Source: Flavobacterium difficile (GTDB lineage Bacteria > Bacteroidota > Bacteroidia > Flavobacteriales > Flavobacteriaceae). From it: a DNA stretch of 64,000 bases. Shown here piece by piece: positions 26,203 to 34,733 of the stretch. The stretch lies in assembly GCF_011392115.1 (NCBI RefSeq), contig NZ_JAAJBT010000005.1, positions 62,001-126,000 of the forward strand. The letters run 5' to 3'. Below the pieces are notes generated by a model. The model made no database searches, was not told the DNA's origin, and saw only the letters and a list, made by a program, of their open reading frames with translations. Each line of letters begins with the position of its first letter. Positions within the stretch are counted from its first letter, which is position 1. Both the position numbers and the translations under genes were made by a program.

Positions 26203-27432
26203 TTACGCTACTTTTTTAGATTTTTTTAACTCAATTACCGTGATTTCTGGCATAATTCCGACCCTTCCTGGATACGCATGAAAACCAAAACCTCGATTTA
26301 CATAAATATATCTTCCTGCATTTTCATATAAACCAGCCCATTGCTTATAAACATATTGCACAGGACTCCATTTAAACCAACCCGGAATTTCAATTCCAAA
26401 CTGTAAACCATGCGTATGGCCCGACAAGGTTAAGTGATAATGTGTCTCATGATTTTTAATTTCATTTTCCCAGTGACTTGGATCGTGACTCATTACTATT
26501 TTAAAATCTTCTGGTTTGGTGTTGGCTGTTGCTTTATTTAAATCTCCTTTTTTACCAAAATGAACACCCCAATTTTCAACACCCACCAAAACAATTTCGC
26601 TATTCCCTTTTTTAAGTCTTACGTTTTCGTTCATCAATAAATTAAAATCTATTTTTTGATGAATGGCTTTTACCTCTTCAAAGTTTTGATTTTCTTCTTT
26701 TTCGGAATTCCAATCGAAATATTTCCCATAATCGTGATTTCCTAAAATAGAATACTTACCTAATTTTGGGTTGTACAAACCTTTAAATGTATCAATCCAA
26801 GGATCCATTTCTTTTGCGTGTGTATTTACAATATCACCAGTAAATAACAATAAATCAGAATTTTGTTCATTAATTAAATCTACAGCATATTTAATCTTAT
26901 CTGTATTTTCATCAAAACTTCCGCTGTGAATATCTGAAATTTGTGTAATCGTAGTTCCATCAAATTCATCTGGCAAATCATCAAAAAACAGTTGTTGTTT
27001 CATGACTTTGAAATTATATTTCCCAATGGTCATCCCATAAAGTAAGGATCCAAACGGAATAGCAGCAATTCCTAAAGCAATTTGACTTACAAACCTTCTT
27101 CTTGGACTGAAAAACTGTTCTCGATTTTCATCGACAAAACTCATAATACAAGCTTCTACTAAACGGGAAACATCTTCAATAAACAACACCAAAAAAATTA
27201 AAATTTTCGGAATATAAACTAATAAGGCTAATCCAATAACAAATAAACTTGACTTATTTTGCCCTTTTCCTCTTTCAAAATTCATGAAAGAATACACAAT
27301 AAAAAGCATGGCTAAAATTGACAGCACCAAATAGATGCCTAATACCCACTTGTTTTTAGTGATCGTTTTAACTGCTTGAAACGAGTAGAATTCAACAATT
27401 AATAATATAATTAACGGTATTAAACCTTTCAT
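26203..27432 (-). CDS. Membrane-bound metallophosphoesterase (calcineurin-like)
   Basis: This is a 409-residue protein. Several hydrophobic helices fill residues 1-150, and the phosphoesterase domain covers about 155-400, with all metal motifs: ISDIHSGS, FTGDIVN, LGNHDYG, MSHDPSHW and SGHTHGLQ. The family (YkuE/YaeI-like) includes phospholipid pyrophosphatases such as UDP-diacylglucosamine hydrolases, but the substrate here is unknown. Single minus-strand gene. Confidence 0.85.
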   Translation of the reverse strand: MKGLIPLIILLIVEFYSFQAVKTITKNKWVLGIYLVLSILAMLFIVYSFMNFERGKGQNKSSLFVIGLALLVYIPKILIFLVLFIEDVSRLVEACIMSFVDENREQFFSPRRRFVSQIALGIAAIPFGSLLYGMTIGKYNFKVMKQQLFFDDLPDEFDGTTITQISDIHSGSFDENTDKIKYAVDLINEQNSDLLLFTGDIVNTHAKEMDPWIDTFKGLYNPKLGKYSILGNHDYGKYFDWNSEKEENQNFEEVKAIHQKIDFNLLMNENVRLKKGNSEIVLVGVENWGVHFGKKGDLNKATANTKPEDFKIVMSHDPSHWENEIKNHETHYHLTLSGHTHGLQFGIEIPGWFKWSPVQYVYKQWAGLYENAGRYIYVNRGFGFHAYPGRVGIMPEITVIELKKSKKVA

Positions 27433-27502
27433 ATTTATAATTTTTCACAAAGTAACTATAAGTTTGTGTAAACCAGACAAACTTTTTAAAAATTTTAACT
27501 AT

Positions 27503-27539
27503 AAAAAAAAGCTGCAAACTATTAAAATTGTTTGCAGCT
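27503..27539 (-). terminator. Terminator of the DUF4394 gene
   Basis: Stem AGCTGCAAAC (27510-27519) pairs with GTTTGCAGCT (27530-27539), followed on the minus strand by T8. It starts 24 bp past the stop codon. Confidence 0.85.
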
Positions 27540-27562
27540 CCTATATATAAAAATTAAGAATA

Positions 27563-29101
27563 TTAGAATCCTAAACCTACAGCCATTGCTGTAACATTTG
27601 GAGAGAAGTCCGCCACTTTAGTAGCTGCTCCAGTAGCTATATTTATTTTGTAAACACCTTGTACGTTATTTACATTTAGTATAGCATAAGCTTGATTACT
27701 ATTTCCTCCAATATCAAAACCATTCATGGCAGAAGCCGTAACTCCTAAACTTCCCACTAAAACTAGTGTACCATTATTTGGTGGGTTTTGTAAATACAAA
27801 TTATTATTTGCAGTGTCAATTACGAACAATTGTGTAGCTGTAGATAAAGCAAAATTGTTTGTATACGCAGCTGCAGAAACTGATGGAGTACCTGGATTCA
27901 AATTTAAATCTGTTGCTACAATCGCACCAGTATCAGGATGTAATCTTAAGTTTTGACCTGAATCACTTACCAAACGAATTCTGTCTACAGTTGGGTTAAA
28001 ATCAAAACCAAAATTAGTACCAGATAAAGCTGGAGAAATTCCTGTTCCAATAGGAGTAACTGCACCACTTGCAGTATTGATTGTTAACATTCTACTTTGA
28101 TTTGTTACCGCATAAAGAGCACCATTAGCTGGTCTGAAATCTAAACCTACAACTTGTTCACCTGAATTCATTCCTGTTAATGCAACTGAATTTGAAGTTC
28201 CTGAATTAGGATTTAGACGGTATAACATATTTGAAGATGAAGTAGCATAAGCAATTGGTTTCGTTTTAAAAGCCACTTCTACAATTTGTTGATTAAAAGT
28301 TCCAATCCATAGGGCTTTTCCTGTCTCTAATGAAATTGTGTATAATCTTGATTCATTATTTTTATTGTTTACAGCCATTGCGTAATTGGAATCAGGTAAA
28401 ATATCGAAACCACCTGCGCCATCAAAATCAACATCTAACGCACCAACTTCTGCTAAAGTTCCATTATTTGGTGGGTTTTGAATGTATAATTTATCTGTTG
28501 TATAATCTATATCATACAATTGTGTAGTTGAAGTTCCTGCAAAACTATTGGTATAAGCTATTGCTTCAACTTTTGCATTTGTTACTCCGTTAATTGCGCC
28601 ATCTGTTGCAACTACTGTACCTAATTCTGGATGTAATCTTAAGTTTTGACCGTTGTTTGAAACCAAACGTACTCTATCTACTGTTGGATTAAAATCTATT
28701 GCACTAGATGTTCCTTCTAATTGAGGCGTAAAAGGTGCAGTACCAAGTGGAGTGGCTAAACCTGAAGTTTCATTAATTATATATAATCTACTTGAACTAC
28801 CCAAACCATATAATTGTCCAGTTGCAGGTCTATAATCAATACTAATAATTTTTTCATTAGCTTGTAAACCAGAAAGTGTTAGTGTTCTAATAGCTGATTG
28901 TAAATTTCTAGCATTGTAATACACAATTTTATTGTCATTACTTAAAGCAGTAAACTCTACTAATGGAGCAACACTAGGCATAGGTATTGGTTCTGGTGCT
29001 GGTTGAGGAGCTTGAGTTACTTCGTCATCAGAACAAGCAACAAAAAAAGTCAGTAAGCTTACCAGTAAAACTGATTTGATTGGATAGAAAATTTGTCTCA
29101 T
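27563..29101 (-). CDS. Lipoprotein with two tandem DUF4394 repeats
   Basis: This is a 512-residue protein. The lipoprotein signal ends LLTFFVAC (Cys23), followed by a Pro-rich linker. Then come two homologous halves of about 225 residues (about 48-275 and 285-512). Both contain the series IDYRP/LDFRPA, the box DFNPTVDR-RLVS-GQNLRLHP, and LQNPPNNGTL. Each half looks like a beta-propeller-type DUF4394 domain. It is probably surface-exposed or facing the periplasm. The function is not known. Confidence 0.8.
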   Translation of the reverse strand: MRQIFYPIKSVLLVSLLTFFVACSDDEVTQAPQPAPEPIPMPSVAPLVEFTALSNDNKIVYYNARNLQSAIRTLTLSGLQANEKIISIDYRPATGQLYGLGSSSRLYIINETSGLATPLGTAPFTPQLEGTSSAIDFNPTVDRVRLVSNNGQNLRLHPELGTVVATDGAINGVTNAKVEAIAYTNSFAGTSTTQLYDIDYTTDKLYIQNPPNNGTLAEVGALDVDFDGAGGFDILPDSNYAMAVNNKNNESRLYTISLETGKALWIGTFNQQIVEVAFKTKPIAYATSSSNMLYRLNPNSGTSNSVALTGMNSGEQVVGLDFRPANGALYAVTNQSRMLTINTASGAVTPIGTGISPALSGTNFGFDFNPTVDRIRLVSDSGQNLRLHPDTGAIVATDLNLNPGTPSVSAAAYTNNFALSTATQLFVIDTANNNLYLQNPPNNGTLVLVGSLGVTASAMNGFDIGGNSNQAYAILNVNNVQGVYKINIATGAATKVADFSPNVTAMAVGLGF

Positions 29102-29740
29102 AATTAATTTGTTTTTTTAATGATTTGTTTTTTTTTTAGTATTTACGGAAAAACAAACCACATGGTTTTAAAAAAATAAAAAAAACACAACTATTTATTT
29201 GCTTAAGCTGTATTTTATCATAAAAAAAGGAAAATCATTGAGGAATTACTTCTAAAAACAAAAGCAAACTAAACTATAATTAATCATATTTATAAAAAAG
29301 TAAAAACAAAAATTCGAAAACTATTAATGAAGGAAAATAGCTATATTTGTTCCTTAAAAATGTTTAAATGAAAAAAATATTCACATTTTTAATTTGTAAA
29401 TATTTTTCAATTCAACTAAACATGTATTGGTTTGAAAGAAGCAATCGAGTTTTAAAACATCAAACGCTTAAATTCTTACAAAGTGAATCAATAATTTTTA
29501 CCAAATACAAAAATTATAAATTTGTGTTGAAAGGTAATTAAAATGAAGACTACTGAAAATATGGAATTGCAAATTAGAATTGACAAGTTTATAGGAACAT
29601 TCTAATACAACCTGAAAGTCTATGTTAGAAAATTTACCATTAAACACAAAGATATTAAATCAAAAAAACGACAAATTCAACCCTAACAAAAAAATCAATT
29701 TCAATTAAAATGAATTTGGTTTAACTATAATCTTTTAATT
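29102..29740. other. Intergenic region, 639 bp, A+T-rich
   Basis: It holds the leader of the DUF4394 gene, a palindrome AAACCA-CA-TGGTTT near 29155, a TATATTTG box at 29342-29349, and one small open frame (29368-29541), listed separately. Downstream are several short frames without recognisable similarity, and no clear promoter for polA. No repeat of the kind seen at 4-9 kb. Confidence 0.6.
29368..29541 (+). CDS. Possible small protein, 57 residues
   Basis: An ATG frame of 57 codons starts 18 bp after a TATATTTG −7-like box and begins with MKKIFTFLICKYFS, which looks like a short hydrophobic leader. The rest is Lys/Phe/Tyr-rich with no recognised domain. The base composition is that of the surrounding A+T-rich DNA, so it may be a chance frame or the remnant of a decayed gene. 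Confidence 0.25.
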   Translation: MKKIFTFLICKYFSIQLNMYWFERSNRVLKHQTLKFLQSESIIFTKYKNYKFVLKGN

Positions 29741-32575
29741 ATGTCACAAAAACGCTTATTTCTTTTAGATGCTTACGCTCTTATTTTTAGAGGATATTAT
29801 GCTTTTATAAAAAACCCAAGAATCAACTCAAAAGGCATGGATACTTCTGCCATAATGGGATTTATGAATGCTTTAATGGATGTAATTAAACGAGAAAAAC
29901 CGGATCATTTAGCAGTTGCTTTTGACAAAGGCGGAAGTACTTTTCGTTTAGAAATGTTTGAACAATACAAAGCCAATCGAGATGCTACACCAGAGGCAAT
30001 AAAAATTGCAGTTCCCTATATACAAGATTTATTGCGTGCCATGCACATTCCGATTGTAGAAGTGGCAGGATTTGAAGCGGATGATTTAATTGGAACTATC
30101 GCCAAGCAAGCTGAAAAAGAAAATTATCAGGTGTTTATGGTAACCCCGGATAAGGATTTTGCTCAATTGGTATCCGAAAATATTTTTATGTATCGTCCAG
30201 CTCGAATGGGGAATGATATCGAAATATGGGGAATTCCTGAAGTACAAGCCAAATTTGAAGTCGAACATCCTTTACAAGTGATTGACTATTTAGGAATGAT
30301 GGGTGATGCAGTGGATAACATTCCAGGTTTACCAGGTGTTGGAGAAAAAACAGCTAAAAAATTGTTAGCAGAATTTGGTTCGATGGAAAACCTTTTAGAC
30401 AATACTGACAAATTAAAAGGTGCTTTAAAAACAAAAATTGAAGCCAATAAAGAACAAGGAATCTTATCTAAAAAATTAGCCACAATTTTATTAGATTGCC
30501 CTGTTACTTTTAATGAAAAAGATTACGAATTATCTACACCAGATGTAGAAAAAACAGATGCATTATTTATGGAATTGGAATTCCGTCAAATGAAAGCACA
30601 GTTTGATAAATTATACAATCCAGCGGCTACTTCGGAAGAAAATACTTCTGAAAATACAGTTTTAAAGAAAGCTCCTGTAAAAAAATCAAACGATGAACAA
30701 TATGATTTATTCGGATTCTCGGATGGTGAAGAAGCTACAGATACGGTTAATTCCTTTTATGCCACATTAGATACAACTGAACATTTTTACCAGAATGTAC
30801 AAGGTGATTTGCCTATAAAAATGTTTGTTCAAAATTTATTAAATCAAAATTCTGTTTGTTTTGATACGGAAACTACTGGCTTAGATGCTTTAAATGCTGA
30901 ATTAGTAGGTTTGGCGTTTTCATGGGAAAAAGGAAAAGGATTTTATGTGCCATTTCCAGAAAACCAGGATGAAGCTCAAATTTTAATCGACAAATTCAAA
31001 CCTTTTTTCGAAAATGAAAGCATAGAAAAAGTAGGACAAAACATCAAATACGATTTAAAAATTTTGTCACGATACGGCATTGAAGTCAAAGGAAATTTAT
31101 TTGACACGATGATTGCGCATTATTTGATTAACCCAGATATGCGTCATAATATGGATGTTTTGAGTGAAACTTATTTAAAATATTCTCCAAAATCGATTAC
31201 TGAGTTGATTGGTAAGAAAGGAAAAAACCAAGGCAACATGCGTGATATTCCTTTGGATGATATCAAAGAATATGCTGTAGAAGATGCTGATGTTACCATT
31301 CAATTGAAAAACCATTTCTTACCCATTTTAGAAAAAGTAGGTACGAAAAAATTATATGATGAAATTGAAATTCCTTTAATTCCAGTATTGGCTGATATGG
31401 AAAAAGAAGGCATCAATTTAGATGTCGATTTCTTAAAGAAAATGTCTGTGGAAATGACTGCTGAAAGTAAGGCTTTAGAACAAAGCATATACGAAACCGC
31501 AGGTGAAACGTTCAATTTAGCTTCTCCAAAACAATTAGGAGATGTATTATTTGATAAAATGAAAATTGGTGGTGCCAAGCAAAAGAAAACCAAAACCGGT
31601 CAGTACGCAACTGGTGAGGAAATTTTGAGTTACTTAGCCAACGACAATCCAATTGTAAAAGACATTTTAGAATGGCGTCAAATGGTGAAATTACAAAGTA
31701 CTTATATTGATGCTTTACCCAATCAAGTAGATGCTAAAACAGGAAGAGTTCACACAGATTATATGCAAACTGTGGCTGCAACAGGCCGTTTGAGTTCTAA
31801 CAATCCGAACTTACAAAACATTCCAATTCGTACCGAAAGAGGAAGACAAATTAGAAAAGCCTTCATTGCTAGAGATGAAAATTACACCTTAGTTTCTGCC
31901 GATTATTCTCAAATAGAATTGCGTATTATCGCGGCTTTATGTGGTGAGGAAAACATGATTGAAGCGTTTAAAAACAATGAAGACATTCACAAGAGTACAG
32001 CTGCAAAAGTATTTAACGTGCCGTTAGAAGAAGTGACTAAAGAACAAAGAAGTCATGCCAAAACGGTTAACTTCGGAATTATTTATGGTGTCTCTGCTTT
32101 CGGATTAAGTAATCAAACGAATTTATCTAGAAAAGAAAGTGCCGAATTGATTGATGCGTACTATAAAACCTATCCGAAATTAAAATCGTTCATTTCGGAC
32201 CAAGTTGATTTCGCAAGAGAAAATGGTTATGTAGAAACCATTTCAGGTAGAAGACGTTATTTAAAAGACATCAACTCTGCCAACGCTATTGTTCGTGGTG
32301 GTGCAGAAAGAAATGCTGTAAACGCACCCATTCAAGGTTCTGCTGCCGACATTATTAAAATTGCGATGATTAACATTCATAAAAAACTAAAATCGGAAAA
32401 CTGGCAATCCAAAATGTTATTGCAAGTACATGATGAATTGGTTTTTGATGTGCATAACAGCGAATTAGAAAAAATTCAACCGATGATTAAACATGAAATG
32501 GAAAGTGCTTTTAAAATGATTGTTCCATTAGAAGTTGAAATAGGTTTAGGTAAAAACTGGCTAGAAGCACATTAA
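29741..32575 (+). CDS. polA: DNA polymerase I
   Basis: This is a 944-residue protein with all three domains. The 5'-3' exonuclease covers 1 to about 290 (LFLLDAYALIFRGYYAF, GFEADDLIGT, TPDKDFAQLV). The 3'-5' exonuclease covers about 350-540 with intact acidic motifs (CFDTETTGL, YDLK, YAVEDADVT), so proofreading is likely active. The polymerase covers about 560-944 (SADYSQIELRIIAAL, RSHAKTVNFGIIYG, LLQVHDELVFD). It functions in repair and Okazaki fragment processing. Single gene. Confidence 0.97.
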   Translation: MSQKRLFLLDAYALIFRGYYAFIKNPRINSKGMDTSAIMGFMNALMDVIKREKPDHLAVAFDKGGSTFRLEMFEQYKANRDATPEAIKIAVPYIQDLLRAMHIPIVEVAGFEADDLIGTIAKQAEKENYQVFMVTPDKDFAQLVSENIFMYRPARMGNDIEIWGIPEVQAKFEVEHPLQVIDYLGMMGDAVDNIPGLPGVGEKTAKKLLAEFGSMENLLDNTDKLKGALKTKIEANKEQGILSKKLATILLDCPVTFNEKDYELSTPDVEKTDALFMELEFRQMKAQFDKLYNPAATSEENTSENTVLKKAPVKKSNDEQYDLFGFSDGEEATDTVNSFYATLDTTEHFYQNVQGDLPIKMFVQNLLNQNSVCFDTETTGLDALNAELVGLAFSWEKGKGFYVPFPENQDEAQILIDKFKPFFENESIEKVGQNIKYDLKILSRYGIEVKGNLFDTMIAHYLINPDMRHNMDVLSETYLKYSPKSITELIGKKGKNQGNMRDIPLDDIKEYAVEDADVTIQLKNHFLPILEKVGTKKLYDEIEIPLIPVLADMEKEGINLDVDFLKKMSVEMTAESKALEQSIYETAGETFNLASPKQLGDVLFDKMKIGGAKQKKTKTGQYATGEEILSYLANDNPIVKDILEWRQMVKLQSTYIDALPNQVDAKTGRVHTDYMQTVAATGRLSSNNPNLQNIPIRTERGRQIRKAFIARDENYTLVSADYSQIELRIIAALCGEENMIEAFKNNEDIHKSTAAKVFNVPLEEVTKEQRSHAKTVNFGIIYGVSAFGLSNQTNLSRKESAELIDAYYKTYPKLKSFISDQVDFARENGYVETISGRRRYLKDINSANAIVRGGAERNAVNAPIQGSAADIIKIAMINIHKKLKSENWQSKMLLQVHDELVFDVHNSELEKIQPMIKHEMESAFKMIVPLEVEIGLGKNWLEAH

Positions 32576-32584
32576 AAATAGTGA

Positions 32585-32613
32585 TCAGTGTTCAGTTTTT
32601 AGTATTCAGTAAA
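32585..32613. repeat. Short tandem-like repeat (TTCAGT units)
   Basis: Three irregular units, GATCAGTG, TTCAGTTTTTAG and TATTCAGTA, resemble the TTCAGTGTTCAGT spacer repeat common in Flavobacterium. It precedes the terminator of polA. Confidence 0.4.
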
Positions 32614-32621
32614 TAGTAAAA

Positions 32622-32657
32622 CAAAAAAAGCCTTCTTATACTAAGAAGGCTTTTTTT
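32622..32657. terminator. Bidirectional terminator after polA and the DUF5689 gene
   Basis: A long stem, AGCCTTCTTA with its complement TAAGAAGGCT, is extended by A7/T7 on both sides. Confidence 0.9.
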
Positions 32658-32672
32658 ATGCTTTATTTTTAA

Positions 32673-34058
32673 TTAGTTGATCACGATGTCATCTACTTGT
32701 ACAGTTGTAGTTGAAGTATCTGTACCGATGTGTTCGAAAACAAAATAACCATTACCTGTTAAACTAGCCGGAATGTTATATGTTCCAGCTGAATTAAATC
32801 CATTTTCTGACGCACCAACTGCTGGATACGTAATGTTAAAACTTGAAGTAATGTTTACCAATTTAGTACGGTCTACAGCAGAACCTGCAACATAATCTGC
32901 ACTTGAAATATAGTATACTTTTAAAGAAACTTGTCCTCTATAAAAACGCATTTGCTCTCTGAAAGTAAATGTACTTGCTGCTGTAAAATTTACAGGAACC
33001 ATAAAGAAACAGTTAGAAGCTACCCCAGGATTTCCTGTTCCTGCGAAAGAAGAAATTTCAATATACTTGTTTCCACTAAACGTTTTTAATTGCCAGTATC
33101 TTGGTCCAAAATCTGCATCGTTAATATACTTAGGAAAATTTTGTTGATTAGTTGTTACATAACTCGTAAATGGCTCATTTAAAGTAGCATCAAAAGTATT
33201 TGCATTTCCAACAATTGGTGGTGCACTATCTACTCTAGGATTGGTTAACATAATATCATTTTCTGTACGAACCATAAATTGAAATCCTGTACCAAACTTA
33301 GTTAAAACTCCTCTAATTTTACCGTTTAACCCAGGTACTTTATTTCCTGAGAAAGAAGCAAACTCACTAATTCTAACTACAATACTATTTCCAGCAAGAT
33401 CTGTTACAATATTATTTGTAGCACCACCAATTTGATTGTTTGCATCAAAATAAGATTTACCAACATTAGCATCTGAAAATTGTACATTTGAAATTTCAAT
33501 TAACTTATTCAAATTTGCATTGTTTAAAGCTGCTGGAATGGTTAAAGCATTAACTAAAGTATTTTCGTTAACTTTTGTACACGATCTTTGAATAACTTGT
33601 TCGTAAGTAATTCCAGAAATTCTTCCAACTTCATCAGGTTGTGGCGCACCATTATCAAATAAATCACCAATTTCTAAAGAACTTGAAGTCGGGCTATTGT
33701 AAAAATATCTGTTTTTTAATTTGACAAAAACTTTTCTTCCTGGCTCATATTTAGAATATAAATTATAAGAATCAACAGGAATTGAAAACCCTTTTGTTCC
33801 ATCTACTGTAACTAATGAAATCGATTTGAAAAAGTTTCCGCCTTCATCACTTGAAGTAACATAAGCTTCAATTACATCATCAGCTGTATACTGTTGAACT
33901 GTAGAAGTAGCAGTAGCTGCTAAAGCGGTTACAGTTGTAGTTACAGGCACTTCTGTACAAAATTTAGTTGTATCAGGAGCGTCATAATTATCCGAATTTA
34001 CACAACTTACTAAAGCTGCAAAAATCGATAGACTTAATAGTGTTTTAATATTTTTCAT
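32673..34058 (-). CDS. DUF5689-domain lipoprotein
   Basis: This is a 461-residue protein. The lipoprotein signal ends IFAALVSC. Residues about 55-275 form the DUF5689/OB-fold-like region (VIEAYVTSSDEGGNFFKSISL, LKNRYFYN). Residues about 295-461 form a choice-of-anchor/jelly-roll domain (ending TTTVQVDDIVIN). It is the third gene of a receptor operon (9 bp after the anchor-J lipoprotein), so a surface-exposed partner of the TonB receptor is likely. Ligand unknown. Confidence 0.8.
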   Translation of the reverse strand: MKNIKTLLSLSIFAALVSCVNSDNYDAPDTTKFCTEVPVTTTVTALAATATSTVQQYTADDVIEAYVTSSDEGGNFFKSISLVTVDGTKGFSIPVDSYNLYSKYEPGRKVFVKLKNRYFYNSPTSSSLEIGDLFDNGAPQPDEVGRISGITYEQVIQRSCTKVNENTLVNALTIPAALNNANLNKLIEISNVQFSDANVGKSYFDANNQIGGATNNIVTDLAGNSIVVRISEFASFSGNKVPGLNGKIRGVLTKFGTGFQFMVRTENDIMLTNPRVDSAPPIVGNANTFDATLNEPFTSYVTTNQQNFPKYINDADFGPRYWQLKTFSGNKYIEISSFAGTGNPGVASNCFFMVPVNFTAASTFTFREQMRFYRGQVSLKVYYISSADYVAGSAVDRTKLVNITSSFNITYPAVGASENGFNSAGTYNIPASLTGNGYFVFEHIGTDTSTTTVQVDDIVIN

Positions 34059-34067
34059 AAAAATAAA

Positions 34068-34715
34068 TTATAAAGTTTTATCGTAAATTTTAACATCATC
34101 TACACGTAGTGAACCGTCTAGATTACTGTTTGTACTTGAGCCTGTCGCTTTAAAAGCAATATGAATTGTACCTGTGTAAGAAGATAAATCAACTTCACCT
34201 GAATCTACATTTAATGTTCCGTCTGGACTTCCAGATGGTAAGTTTGTTGCTAAACCAGCAATATTAGCTGTAATTGGTGTCCAAGTAGCTGCTAAAACAT
34301 TATTTCCGTCAAAATTAGTAGAAATATAAACCTCTAATTTATTTCCTGCATCTGTTACGAATTCTGCGGCAGATTTAAAAGTTAATACTTCGTTTTGAGA
34401 GTTATCAAGATTTATAGCTGGAGTAATGGCCCAAGCAACATTAACAGGATTACCCGTACCACTTGAAAAAGTAGTAAATTGAATGTAACCGTTACCTTCA
34501 TCATCTTGTTCAGTCCATTCTACAGTACCAATTTCTGCAAAACTTTTCCAACCGTTGTAATTTAAATATTCGTCTTCACCAAGTAAATCTGGATTAAAAT
34601 TTTCTTTAAAAACAACAGGTTTAAAAGGTGCTACTTCTGTTTCAGGATCTTCACAACTTGTAAAAGTTACTAAAGTAGTAAAGGCTACAATGCTTTTTAA
34701 AAATATATTTTTCAT
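34068..34715 (-). CDS. Choice-of-anchor J-type surface lipoprotein
   Basis: This is a 215-residue protein. The lipoprotein signal ends VTFTSC. A single jelly-roll/cleaved-adhesin-like domain follows (FKENFNPDL ... YNGWKSF ... ITPAINLDNSQNEVLTFKS ... LRVDDVKIYDK). It lies between the TonB receptor (18 bp upstream) and the DUF5689 protein. The related domain at the end of DUF5689 suggests a shared binding function. Confidence 0.75.
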   Translation of the reverse strand: MKNIFLKSIVAFTTLVTFTSCEDPETEVAPFKPVVFKENFNPDLLGEDEYLNYNGWKSFAEIGTVEWTEQDDEGNGYIQFTTFSSGTGNPVNVAWAITPAINLDNSQNEVLTFKSAAEFVTDAGNKLEVYISTNFDGNNVLAATWTPITANIAGLATNLPSGSPDGTLNVDSGEVDLSSYTGTIHIAFKATGSSTNSNLDGSLRVDDVKIYDKTL

Positions 34716-34733
34716 ATCGTACTATTTAAAATA

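Noticed and set aside
29543..29605. Second short frame downstream of the 57-codon ORF (contains ELQIRIDKFIG)
   Set aside because: Twenty codons only; the resemblance to S4-domain proteins is too short to support a pseudogene call.
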